Below, piece after piece: positions 35,700 to 46,794 of a DNA stretch of 64,000 bases. Numbering within the stretch: position 1 is the first letter of the stretch; every line of letters begins with the position of its first letter. The position numbers and the translations under genes were made by a program. The DNA comes from Kappaphycus alvarezii (Eukaryota; Rhodophyta; Florideophyceae; Gigartinales; Solieriaceae), in assembly GCA_002205965.3 (NCBI GenBank), contig NADL03000758.1, positions 682,001-746,000 on the forward strand, in the 5' to 3' direction. The notes under the pieces are model-generated. The model was not told the DNA's origin. It made no database searches and worked only from the letters and a program-made list of their open reading frames with translations.

Positions 35700-38600
35700 C
35701 ATATCGATTTTTGTCCTCCCTGTGATAAGTCTACTCTCTACCTGATACTATCTATTTGTTCCATTTTTGCGCTGCTTGATGCTACACATAGGCCGCAAAA
35801 TTCTAGCAATATGTATTTTTTAATTAATTTATGAACAATGTACAGTTTCCAATAGGAACCGCGATGCGCTCGCTTTGCTACATGACCAGTCTGGCCCGGC
35901 TTGTTTAGAATCGGACTCAAATCCAAATCAGCGCTCCGTAACCTGACCTCTACTGTCAGTACCCTCTACCTATACTGTCAGACATGAAAATGCGTCAGCG
36001 ACCCCGATTTTGCCAAAGGCGCCCTCCAGTCGGAATAACCAAAGACTGGCAGCTGTTGATGTAGGCAATAAATTCCTACACTTGGCATCCAAAAATCGCT
36101 GACTCAGAGCAATCGGACCCCTTCTGCCATGGGCAATCAGAAATTTCAGCTTTTCCTGTAGTTTCAGGTTCTTTCTGATATATCTACCTACTATACCCGA
36201 CGCCCATCATCAATAGCTTACTTTACAGCCTTCCCCGACGTTTAAGTCGCTGACAGAGCAAAAAGGGACCCTTTAGCTTACGTCTCAAAGCAGATTGCCA
36301 AATAACTAATAAGGAAGATATCTTTACGCCCAAAAAGACACGGATGTGTGCTAAATAAAACACGTGAGAATTTTGCATCATCACGTACACTACAGAACAA
36401 TTTCTTGACCACGTTAGGAGCAAAAGTACCTCAAACCTGTACCGTCAAAAAGGAAGCCCCTTGTAGTACCGACTGCGAGCATAAATTTGATGGTCAATCG
36501 CATTTACAGCGTTATTTATGTGGCAAGAATAATCTCAAGGTTGTCGGTAATAAGCGGAAGCTTGTTTGATTTTAGGTCTGAATCTCTCCTTCTGCTCGGA
36601 GTGAATGACATCAGTTTTTATCAAATTAAATATTGATTTATCTTGACAAATAAACAAAAAACACTAGAAAAATTAAGACATTCTTTCTCCAGGAAACAAA
36701 CTACCAAAAAGAAGAAAACATAAAGGCATTTACTATCGTCAAAACAAGAAAAGATATGACCTCAACAAAAGGGATTAAAATTGAAGACTTAAGGGGATAA
36801 ATTATAATGGATTTTTTCGAAAAGGCTGTATCAGCATTACTTGGTAATTTTAAAATGTTATATTATATATGGTTTTCGATGAAGATGTGAGACAGGCCAC
36901 AGAATTCAAATAGTCCCTTGTGAAGTGCGTCAAGGTTCTGTTTAGAATTGATCCCTTTGTGGAGATGAACTGAGGGTTCTCCTGCTTGAGGAACCCGCTA
37001 TCCATATTAATTTCTCGATACACATTTTACCCAATTGAGTTTTTTATCGCCAAACCAATTTTCCAACGGCCCGGCATGAATTCAAATACTTCTGCCCCAA
37101 AATTTCTCCATAATGGTGAACTAAACAATGCATTAGCATAAGTTGATGCCTTTTTTAATTGCCTTGCGTCACCATCCACTTCACCGAAAACACGTACTCC
37201 AAACCCCATATATTCCACTCCAATGTCCAACTAACCCTCTTCACTGTCGAAATACAAGGTCTCACACTGTGTTTCCATGCGTCTCAAAGAAGAAAACAAG
37301 AAATTTGTGGAGATCAGGTGAATATTGGAACGATTTTATGGTGTGGTATAAGTATTTCTGTCAAGACAAGATGCAAAATATCGAGTAGAAGCTCAAGTAT
37401 CTCCACCGTTTTCTTATAAGAAATTCAATGTGGTTCTACACAACTAATTTGGAAACTGCGTATGAGAAATATTTCAGAGCTGTATTTCACAGCTTCACAT
37501 TCATTTGTGACGTGGTATTTCACAGGCCTTACAGCTTTAAACGAAATTACTGCATCTACTGTAACTTACATTCAAACCATCGGTAATCTCATAACTATTG
37601 CTATTAGCACTTTGCTGTCACTATACTTTTCCTCGCAATTCTTGACACAACGTCTGGCCCCATTGGTACAGTTGGAATCGTTACGGAATAGTTGCAAACT
37701 GCGAATTTTATCAAGTTTTTAGCAGTCGCAAGCAGCTTTGCTATCCCATGCCACCTGGGCCAATTTGCGCCTTCCATTTTGTCAGAATATGTTACTTGTA
37801 CCGACTGCAAGTTCTGAAAACGCTACCTACCATTAATTCAAGTCTTTTTTACTGTTCTCGAGCTGTTTTATGGGAAAACATTGCACAGTATATCATTATA
37901 TTACATTTCTTTTCAACAAATAGCTATCCATATTTCTATATAATCCTGGTTTGGGGCGGCCGGCTTAACCAAGCCAGCCCTAATCAAATTTTCAACGAAT
38001 GTTCAATCCAAATATGCTCTTATGCGCTTTAAACCCCACACCAAAGCTTTTGAGGCGCTGGGAAACGAGTACAGCTCAGTCTCTGGCTATAAATTAATGC
38101 TTCCTTTCTGCGCAACATTCGCACCAGCCTTTTTTTGCTCCTACTTGTACTTTAAATGATAAATTTGAGAAAAAATGAGAGGAAATATCCATGCTAACTA
38201 ACCAGGCAGCACCTCTTTGCCGTTTGGAAATGCAAAAAATCGGATACATTCCGCTCTAGGTTATTGTATTCTCTCGGACTTGTGACCCTTGCATCAAGGC
38301 ATGTTCTGATGAATTTTATTACCAGTCGTTTTACAGCCAGCTCATTTCTGCCGCTAAATTTGAGCAAGAGGGGAAGTTAGTTTAGTCAAATAAGAGATCA
38401 GAAAAATCTAATTATGGCATCGATCACAGACGCAAACCCTACAGCCTACAGTGGCACTGCTAATAAATTTTATGCAAGACAAATACATTGTGTGCGTGAC
38501 CTGCGTTCCACAACCTCAACCTTCACGGTATTAACTAGCGTAGAAACGATACGTGGATCATTCCTAAGGAAAAAACCGTGATGATAGATTTTGTTTATTT

Positions 38601-39937
38601 TGAGGTAAAAAGGGCCACAATATGTCACAATTTTCCGATTCAATGGCTGAGATTATTTCTAAAAGGTTTTTATACTATCACAAAGGCTCATTTAAGGATC
38701 CTTCCAAAGCCGTAAATATTTTTCTTTGATATCTGTCAAGAACTGGATCATGAAGATCAATCAGCTGGAGAGAACTCGCTACCCGCTGCAGACTTCTTCG
38801 GAGACGTCAACAGTAATCATGAATAGAATCCTAAAAATGAGGATAAGGATGAAGGTGAATCCGCTAAGCTCCCGAGCAGATATTTTCGCAAACCACAGTT
38901 AAGAACCTACCGCATTTGGATGACGATTATTTTTACTGAGGGTACTCAAATAAGCCGAAGTGACCCTAAACGACAGAAAACTGTAAAGTAAACCGATTAT
39001 AAATCCATTTCTAACGTAAAATTCTTTATTTTTTTCACGCAATCAAAGGAAAATGGAGAACAAGAGCATTCTAGTCCACGAAATTTTAACTGTAAAGAAC
39101 AGAAAATTTTTGATTTATTCCGAAAAATCCCACAGAATGTGTCTCTACACTAGTGCCCAAAAATCTGTGATTATAAATCACCGACAAAATCATAACGATA
39201 GGTACCTGGAATCAAAATTAGACGAAGGGGCGTCACAGCTTTTTACAAACTTGGTGATGGAATATTTCTAATTATTTTCCAGATGCCATTAGTATTCCTA
39301 CACCTGATGTTGCTTTATTCCGCCGCAAGCTGGTGTACTTGACGCTAATTTTCCATTTGGAACTAATATCGTCCGTAAATTTTGATGCTTTTTATTGGCA
39401 TAGAAGCTGTACTATAAACAAGTTCGCACTCCGCAGCATGTCTTTTCGTCATCGTGTAATGTCAGCTATAATTGTCTGTATTATGTTATGGGCCTGAGTG
39501 GAGGCCGTTACCCCGCGGAAGACTAATAGCCAGTACGCGTAGTTGGCCTTCTTCAGATTGACTTTTGGTTGGATTTTGGGTTTGGCCATGGCGTTGGGAG
39601 TGCTTGGCTGTACGTGTAGTATGGTGGTTTTGTGTCTGATACGGCGAGGTTTGAAAGTAGCAAGAGTTCGAGAGTAAGTAATGCATAGGAAGCTTGGGCG
39701 GAGCGGCTTTGAGCTCTTTGGGCTCGTGGTGATAGCTGTGACCCTGTTATTTTGGCGGTAGGCTGTTGACCGGACTGGTCAGTCTCAAAATGTGCAGCGT
39801 GGGTATACTGCCAAAATAATAGCCTGAATTCCCGTAACGTAACGGAACATAAACCGTTATCTCTCTGAATTCTTTGTTTGCTAAGATGAGACTGTGTTTT
39901 GTCCATTTTCCCCGAAACAGCTTTTTTGATTGATTTG
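35700..39937. other. AT-rich stretch without recognisable gene
   Basis: Apart from the dispersed repeat at 37508-38036 I see no gene. Short open frames such as 39053-39271 (+) and 39553-39906 (-) carry no recognised motif. The last of these forms the left flank of the gypsy insertion. Confidence 0.4.
37508..38036 (+). repeat. Dispersed repeat, copy 2
   Basis: Matches 14636-15160 over its full length in the same orientation: CTTACAGCTTTA, CTGCATCTACTGTA, CCCCATTGGTAC, TGCTATCCCATGCCACCTGG, GCGGCCGGCTTAACC, and the terminal TTAAACCCCACACC. Point differences and small indels are spread throughout, so the duplication is old. Confidence 0.75.
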
Positions 39938-39944
39938 TCAGCAT
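39938..39944. repeat. Target-site duplication, left
   Basis: TCAGCAT lies directly outside the left LTR and is repeated directly outside the right LTR (45882-45888). Confidence 0.8.
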
Positions 39945-40093
39945 CAGCGTTTCCTCCCCTCCTGGGGCCAGGCCAAGAAAAACTTTACTACTTTACGCAC
40001 AGACACACAAATGAATGGCTCACAGAGACCAACGAGTCGGCACCTTCCACGCGCCCGTGTACGGGTAACACGTGTAACATGTGGCACCCAACA
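39945..40093 (-). repeat. 3' LTR of the gypsy element
   Basis: 149 bases. In element orientation it starts TGTTGGGTGCC and ends GGAAACGCTG, without the usual terminal CA. It matches the LTR at 45730-45881 almost base for base. Length is very short for a gypsy LTR. Confidence 0.9.
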
Positions 40094-40108
40094 TCCGCCC
40101 CCACTTGG
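40094..40108 (-). other. Polypurine tract next to the 3' LTR
   Basis: In element orientation the bases just before the LTR read AAGTGGGGGCGGA and run straight into TGTTGG. This is the expected primer site for second-strand synthesis and fixes the LTR boundary. Confidence 0.75.
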
Positions 40109-40950
40109 CCGAAACCGCGCCCTCGTGGTTTATCATGAAAGCAGCGAGGTCCTGTGACCATTAAAACGCAATTTTTTCCCATCAAAAATCAATATCTGTA
40201 CCGTATGATTCAGTTGGTCGCCGTTCAGTCGAGTAAGTCTCGAGCTTGAGGTACGGGAGGCTTCCCGTGTTGGGTGGCCTCCCTGATTTTTAGCCCTAAG
40301 TGCATGAGTCAAACGTAGCCACATTGCCACGTGGATCAAGACCCAATTGTGCCCTCACGCCGTGTGGAGCGTGCGCACACGACAGTAAAAACCCATGGAC
40401 TCGAACGCCATAACAACACAAAAGCATTTCCCCATGCCAAACCTTGCCAACCTAACGGACGATCCACAAGATTTGCCTCGTTCCCTTCACTTCACCCCCA
40501 TCTTCTCGACTACCACCGTTGTGAATATGCGACCGCCTTCGTCTTTTTTCTCTTCACCTCGTGCTCTTCCCTGCACTGCCCCTTTGCCACCACTCCTTGC
40601 GGGCCGTTCCCGCACTCCTTTTTTTGACCATGTTGGCGCGCAACGCGCACCGAACACAACAAGAACTTACTTTGCTATCTCCTACCCATCCCAACTCAAA
40701 GCCCCAACGATGCGTCTCTCACCGCGTCGTCATGTCCACGCTTACTCCTCGTGAACCCGTCCCACCCTGGGTGCCGTTTCTCAGGAGCTCGCAATATTCT
40801 CTTTCAACAAGATCGCATCATTTCGCTCTCAATCCATCACCGCGCATCATCCCAGTGTGCTGCCCTTTTCCCCGCCCAACACTTACCCTGACCCCATACC
40901 GGCTGCTTACTGTACAACAGCGCCATGCCCTTCCCTCATGTGGTAGGGAC
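40109..40950 (-). other. 3' non-coding part of the gypsy element
   Basis: Between the integrase end and the polypurine tract. The + strand is C- and T-rich and open in several frames (for example 40561-41049), but these lie antisense to the element and show no known motif. Confidence 0.5.
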
Positions 40951-40954
40951 GCAG

Positions 40955-43900
40955 GCGTCGGACATGCACACGGCGTCTTGTTGTCCTGCCATCCGCTGTC
41001 TTCAACCTGTATGTTGGTGTTTGGCTTCAACGATCACGTACGGGCCTAGCCATTTTGGAACAAATGCTTTGGACCTCCGTGCCTTGCGGAAGAGTACATA
41101 ATCACCCTCGACGAATAACTGGTCTGGTGTGCACTGCTCCCGTTTGGCTGGCCTCTCTCGCGCTGTCCTCTGCGCCACAGCCGAGCCATATCAATCAACC
41201 TTTCGTCCGCATGCTTGGGGTCGCCGACTTCAGAATCAACGAACGGTACATCATTCAAGAGACCACCGGAGGGGCACCCCAAACATCAGTTCGATGGGGA
41301 CGCACCGTCCTTCGCTTTGCGTGCTCTATACATTTGCACCACCGCCGGGATAAGGTCATCCCAGTCTTTGTTGCACGACACACCACCTTTCCCAAAGCTC
41401 TCTTCATCTTGCCACCATGCGTTCAGCTCTACCGTTGGCGTGCGGTGAGTAGTCGCTCACTGGTTTCCATTCTATACCGTTTGCTTGGAGGAACTGTCGG
41501 AAGGCTATCGCGATGAAAACCGGGCCGTTGTCCGTTGCTATCTGCTGGGGGCACCGAACTGCTGAACCACCTCCTCTTTCACAAACTGAATCGCAATGTC
41601 TGCGGTCTCCCGCGGTGTCGGCCTGACTATCGGCCATCCACTCAGATGCTCAACGCCAACTAGGATGTACTTGTTACCCCTTTCTGTTTCCGGCAACGGA
41701 CCCGCAAAGTCCAAGGAGAAGGTTTCGAATAGACCCCTCACGGGTTGGTGCAACTGCGACTCGTACTTTTTCTCGGGGCCGTTTTCTGGACTCATCGCAC
41801 GACCTGCAGAACGCTTGTATGTTCTGTTCACACCAGGCCACCAAAACCTTTCCCGATGAACTGTCTAGTCGCCTTCGAATCCCAGTGCCCAGCCATGTCG
41901 TGACACGCCCGTTAACAAGTCACTTCTCGCCTCGATCGGTGGTACTACGCGTAACCCTTTCGTTGTCCGACGGAACAGGACTCCCTGCGAGACAACATAG
42001 GCCTTCGCCTGGCGTCGGTATCTTTCTGCAATGCCATTTTGCGCTCATCGTCGTAAGGTACCTCCAGATCTGTCCAAGCCCGTCCTCATACGACCCCCGG
42101 ACTCGTCACGTCGATCAGTGCCACCACTTCGTCCTTGGCGAGGTACTCTTCCACTCTTCCTTCAATATCCGACTTGAGTCCTCAAGGACCGCTCCAGCCC
42201 TCGAAAGGTAATCAGCCGTTGCGTTTTGAGTCCCTGGTTTGTGGCGGATCTCGAATTCGTACTCCGCCAGAGTGTCCAATCACCTAGCCAAACGCCCGTG
42301 GATGTCCTTCTTCGAGAATGCGGAGCGTAAGGCCTCGTGGTCGGAGAAGAGGACAAACGGGACTCCCAATAAGTATGGCCTGAACTTCTTCAATGCGAAA
42401 ATAACCGCCAGAGCCTCCTGCTCAAAAGTGCTGTACCCTTTCTCTGCTATCTGCAACGTACGGCTCGCGAACTTGTTGGGTGCTCCTGACCTTCTTCGTC
42501 TTCCTGAGTCAACACTGCCCCCACCGCGACCCTCGATGCATCGTGTACACCAACGGCTTTTTCATATCGGAGTGACAACAATGGGGTTTTGTCATGGCTT
42601 GTTGCAGATGTGCATGCTCGGTCAGCTTCTGGATTCCACTTGAACTCCGCCTTGGGACTCGTCAATTCGTGAAGAGGTGCCGTAATGTGCGCGAAACCAC
42701 GTATGAATCGGCGGTAGTACGAAGCCATGCCCAGGAATGACCGGAGTTCCTTCTTCGTGGTTGGGGTGTCTGCGTTGACAATCGCTCCCACTTTTCCGGG
42801 TCCGTGCGTACTGTCTTGCCGCCCACGATGTGACCAAGCATAGCAATTTCCTTCTGCCCAAACTCGCACTTCTTTATCTTGATCTTTAATCCGACATTCC
42901 GAAGGCGCCCCAACACTATGTCCACATGTTTCAAGTGCTCCTCCACGTCCTCGACTTGATAACTATGTCATCGATATACAATATCACGAAGGGAAGGTCT
43001 CCGAAGAGAATGTGGCTGACCCGCTGGAAACAAGATGGCCCATTCTTCACACCGAACGGCAGTACACAAAAGCAGAAAGATCCTAACTTACATCGGAATG
43101 TTGTCATCTCCTGGACTCTTTCGTCTAGGCGAATGTTCCAGTATCCGGTGAAGAGGTCCAAGCTCGTGAACAACCGACCCCCTACCATGTCATCTATCAA
43201 CTCTTCGATGTTTGGGATCGGCCACCGGTCTGCTTTCATCCTTTTGTTTAGCGGTCTGAAATCGACGCAGAACCTTGGGGATCCGTCCTTTTTTGTCTGC
43301 AATGACGACTGCGAAGCCCCAAGGGGAGTTGGACGGCCTGATGATCCCGGCCTCCAACATCTTCTCAACCTCTTGCTTGATTACCAAATTGTGCTTTGGC
43401 GATGTCCTCCTCAGCGGCTCGCAGATGAGTGTAGTCGTCCAAATCAAAGGTGTGAGTGAACGGCACCTTTCCCGGCGTGATGTCGCCGACACCCATGCCA
43501 CCACTTTCTCTCCGCAATAACATCTCTGTCAACCTTTTCTGTATATCTAACGGCATATTTTGACTGCTGAGACCACCAAAGCGGCATGAAGTTCATCCAA
43601 TTCCCTAGCTCTTCGACTTCGAGAAGGTTCTGTCGTGCTTTTCCATTTCGGCCTCGCCAGCTCTCTCCCTTTCGGACATTTCCTCGTCGGCCATGAGGGC
43701 CATCTCCACGTCATCGGCCTCCCGGATGCAAATAACATAGGCACGCTCATCGGCTTCCTCCCCAATGTTTGGCTCATCGACAGTGGCCTTCATTTCATCG
43801 TCACTCGAATCCCTCTCCGCGAAATCATCGGCGTCGCCCTCCGAACTTGAAGTGAACTCTCCTTCGTCCTCACCCTGCTCTCGTACGTCCTCAATGACAA

Positions 43901-44564
43901 GAGGAAGGACACTCCTAATTGCGTCGTGGCCGAACCCAATACGGAACGAAACCATCTGCATAGGCATGTCGATGACAGTGCCGAGTGCTTCCAACGAAGG
44001 GTTTCCAATGATAACATCGAACGGAGAATCGTAAGGACGACGAAGTTCAACGGGACCGTGAAGGACCCAGTGTCACCGGTACGCCCTTAACATCTCCATA
44101 AGCCATGGCTGTCTGGTTGTCTGCTACGGTGATACGGCGTCGGGCGCCGGATATCTTCACCCAAGGTCCTTCAGCAACCTGAGCGGCAACACATTGGGAA
44201 TGGCACCTGTATCCAAAAGTGCGTGGAAATCTTGGCCGTACACTTTAGTCTCAATTAGCTTCAACTTCCGCGGGACTCTTCGAGCTTGTCAACCTTGATC
44301 GCAGTGCTCACCCCATGGTTTATCGACGGATTTGTAACCGCAGACACCAGCAGACCTACCCAAAAGACGGCGTAGGGTTCTTTGTGCATCCTTCACATCC
44401 CGCAACAGTTGGCCGAAGTTGATGCCAGCGTTTGCCTGTGCCAAGCTGGCAAGGGCATCGTAATTCTCGACGTATCCCTCCAACTTCTTTCCAGCTGTGC
44501 TCCTCTTACGGTTGGATCTCTTCTTTTTCGACTTTGGTTTCTTGACTTGAACCTCTGATGGCAT
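40955..44564 (-). CDS. Gypsy pol region: protease, RT, RNase H, integrase (frameshifted)
   Basis: Protease: LLDTGAIPNVLPLRLLKDLG at about 44160-44220, with the DTGA active site at 44202-44213. Reverse transcriptase: MLEAGIIRPSNSPWGFAVV (about 43300-43370), RFCVDFRPLNK, FTSLDLFTGYWNIRL, and the catalytic YIDD at 42967-42978. RNase H: KKELRSFLGMASYYRRFIRG (about 42700-42760) then VHDASRVAVGAVL (about 42515-42550). Integrase: FSLDFAGPLPETERGNKYIL (about 41670-41730), ATDNGPVF (about 41540), HANGRAERMV (about 41405-41435), then a C-terminal YVLFRKARRSKAFVPKWLGP (about 41040-41105). At least five frame changes separate these blocks, each fitting a lost base. The enzymes copy the element's RNA and insert the DNA copy into the genome. 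Confidence 0.9.
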
Positions 44565-44569
44565 TTCAG

Positions 44570-45630
44570 GGAGGTCGGATCTGCTTCCGGCTATTTTCCG
44601 GGTTTAGAATGGCTGGTATGCGACTGAATCGGGGCATCGACAACTCGTTGTTTAGGTAACGGCTCTCCATCCCTGTTCCTACGGATGGCGGCAACTTCCT
44701 CTCTGCGGATGTTTGACTCCTCCTGGATGACTGAAACCTTCTCCGTACCTCTTCCGCCCCGTCGTTCTTCTTCTCCATTCGCTGCTTCGCCCAGCATTCA
44801 TCATCCGTGTGCCCCTCTTGCCACAGAAGTCGCATTTTTTCCTTCACGTTGCTTCTTCCAGCAGTTGTCATCCGCATGACCTACCTGCCACAGTATGCGC
44901 ACACTGGCACATCTCCACGGGCGTTACCACCAAAGACCACGCGTGCGTGCCTAGAGTCTCCATGGCTTGTAGAGCTATTACCCTTGGTCATCATCAAGTG
45001 GAGGTCTGCAAGTTGTGAGGCAAGCAGATCAATCTTCTCCTCCGTTCCCGTTCCCTTCATCGGCCTCGTCGCACCCCTAAGGATCCTGTGTCCCCCACCG
45101 AGAACCTAGTGCGCGAGGGCGAACGCTGCATGCCAAACCTTTCCTTAGCTTCTTGAAACTCGGCCAGACATCTCTTCAACTCTTGATAAGTCTTCGGAGC
45201 GTGGAGTACCACGAAAATTCTGCACGTCGATCGATAACAGCAGCCCGAGAAAGAAAGAATAACTTCTGGTCGTTGGAGAACCTCGCCTTCTCATATGCAG
45301 CGTCAGCTTTCTCAACAAACAATACAAGGTCATCACCTGTGCTATGGATAGGTTCAAAGCATCCTCACTGCCTTCCGCGGCTCATGCCTTGTACCAAACT
45401 CTCCTCGAAGCGCCTGACAGACCTTCGTGTAATCCTTTCCTTCCTCCTTTAACACTCCTTCGATGGTGAACGACTTATAATAGAATTCGAAGCCTTCCCA
45501 CGAGGTACGTGATCAACGTACGGGCTTTTTCTTCACTATTTCCCTTGAGCTTTGTGACGTTGTCAAAATAGAACAGAAAGTAGTTGATATCCGCTCCCGC
45601 GGACCCGTCAAACGTAACTTTGTCACTCAT
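44570..45630 (-). CDS. Gypsy gag with two CCHC zinc knuckles (frameshifted)
   Basis: The start ATG is at 45628-45630, about 100 bases inside the 5' LTR, giving MSDKVTFDGSAGADINYFLF. The middle part is helical as in gag proteins. Near the end (about 44775-44912) are two zinc knuckles of the form C-x2-C-x4-H-x4-C: CAYC...GHADDNC and CDFC...GHTDDEC. Each knuckle needs one missing base restored in the interpretation to read through, as do other places in the gene. Gag packages the element RNA. Confidence 0.8.
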
Positions 45631-45729
45631 CCTAGATCAGTACCCTCCCTAGAGTACCAAATGAGAGCCTCCAAACCTAGAAAGCGACAAGGGACAGAAA
45701 ATAAACGGATCAGGTCAAGCAAGACTCAA

Positions 45730-45881
45730 CAGCGTTTCCTCCCCCTCCTGGGACCAGGCCAAGAAAAACAACTTTACTACTTTACGCACAGACACACAAA
45801 TGAATGGCTCACAGAGACCAACGAGTCGGCACCTTCCACGCGCCCGTGTACGGGTAACACGTGTAACATGTGGCACCAACA
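45730..45881 (-). repeat. 5' LTR of the gypsy element
   Basis: 152 bases. It differs from the 3' LTR by one A/G substitution, a three-base indel (AAC) and two single-base indels in C runs. It contains the element promoter, but no clear TATA box is visible. Confidence 0.9.
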
Positions 45882-45888
45882 TCAGCAT
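45882..45888. repeat. Target-site duplication, right
   Basis: TCAGCAT, identical to 39938-39944. Gypsy elements usually duplicate 4-6 bp, so 1-3 of the seven bases may match by chance. Confidence 0.8.
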
Positions 45889-46740
45889 GACCGCAGTGTT
45901 TTGTTGAACAAACGCCGAGACAGGTGCCTTGAGATTCCGTAATTCAGAGAGGCGTGCTTCCCGATGATTTACTATACATTTCAAAGGTAATGAAGGTCTG
46001 AATCCGGTTGATCCAATCTGTCCATAGATATCGATGGCGATAAGGGGTCAACATCTTCAGCACGATACGGTATCGCAGAGTGTTCCTTTTCTAACTTTCA
46101 AGCCCGGTCAGTACAGGGATACCTCCACCTTCCTTGCTTCAAAATGACGCGGAGTGATGGCTGCCAGTGGTCCAATCAGTCCAAAGTCAAGACTTAAAGC
46201 GCAAATTGGTACGCCGCATCCTGCCCCTTCGCACAACACCCTTCAGGAACCAAACTTAAGTTTCAGCCCCTGGCTCTCGATTCCTTGGGTGCCCATCCCC
46301 GTCTCTATTCTTTCCCAGAAGACTTCATCCGGCTCATCGCAGAGAAGTTCAACACAACCACGTCTTTATCAGCGCATAAGTTGCATACTGTGGTCTTCTG
46401 TTGCAATGGAGATTCTATCGCGAGCCCCACTGCACATGCCTGACGTGGAACATCCCGGTTAGTTCTAGCCGTATAGTCAGACCTGCAGTGTACACGATAG
46501 ATACTCAGTGAAGTAAAGTTTCTTTCTTTCGTCCTCTTTGCCTGCATGGCATTCCATCAGGTTCTTTCCCGGCGTCTTTCCGATTAGTTTCTATCTTACT
46601 CCTCGGCGCCTCTGAATGCTTGTTCCAACTGCCGTAAAGATTTCCTCCCCCTTGCTGAGTAGGCATCGTTAAGCCCTTGCCAAGGTGTGTCCCTTTAGCA
46701 GGTGCACTCAAATCTTTAAATGTAGGTCCCAATCCCTTTG
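45889..46740. other. Intergenic between gypsy element and flavoprotein gene
   Basis: No gene recognised. Short open frames on both strands lack known motifs. Confidence 0.4.
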
Positions 46741-46750
46741 AGATCTACAG

Positions 46751-46790
46751 CACTGTATTACTGTACAGTACTGTACTGTACCATATAAAA
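46751..46790 (+). promoter_or_regulatory. TACTG repeat and TATA-like motif upstream of the flavoprotein gene
   Basis: CACTGTATTACTGTACAGTA continues into more copies of the TACTG unit, then CCATATAAAATG directly before the chosen start at 46795. The TATAAAA word is only a few bases from the ATG, so either the untranslated leader is extremely short or translation begins further in. The same TACTG array occurs upstream of the FUN14 gene. Confidence 0.4.
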
Positions 46791-46794
46791 TGCA

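Larger units (their letters stand above)
39945..45881 (-). mobile_element. Complete Ty3/gypsy LTR retrotransposon
   Basis: A 5.94-kb element on the - strand bounded by short near-identical LTRs and a 7-bp direct repeat. Read from the right: 5' LTR, gag with two zinc knuckles, aspartic protease, reverse transcriptase, RNase H, integrase, polypurine tract and 3' LTR. The order protease-RT-RNase H-integrase is diagnostic of Ty3/gypsy. The LTRs differ by one substitution and three small indels, so the insertion is recent, yet gag and pol are cut by many single-base shifts. Either the copy was moved by enzymes supplied from elsewhere, or many of the shifts are sequence errors. Confidence 0.95.

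Noticed and set aside
14636-38036. The two 520-bp repeats as LTRs of one 23-kb element
   Set aside because: They are too diverged from each other, and the sequence between contains unrelated elements in both orientations.
40331-42643. Long plus-strand open frames such as 40561-41049, 41055-41516 and 42239-42643
   Set aside because: They lie antisense to the gypsy pol and 3' region and have no recognisable motif; they reflect the base composition of the element.
42926-43459. A 177-codon plus-strand frame
   Set aside because: It is the antisense shadow of the reverse transcriptase, whose motifs are clear on the other strand.
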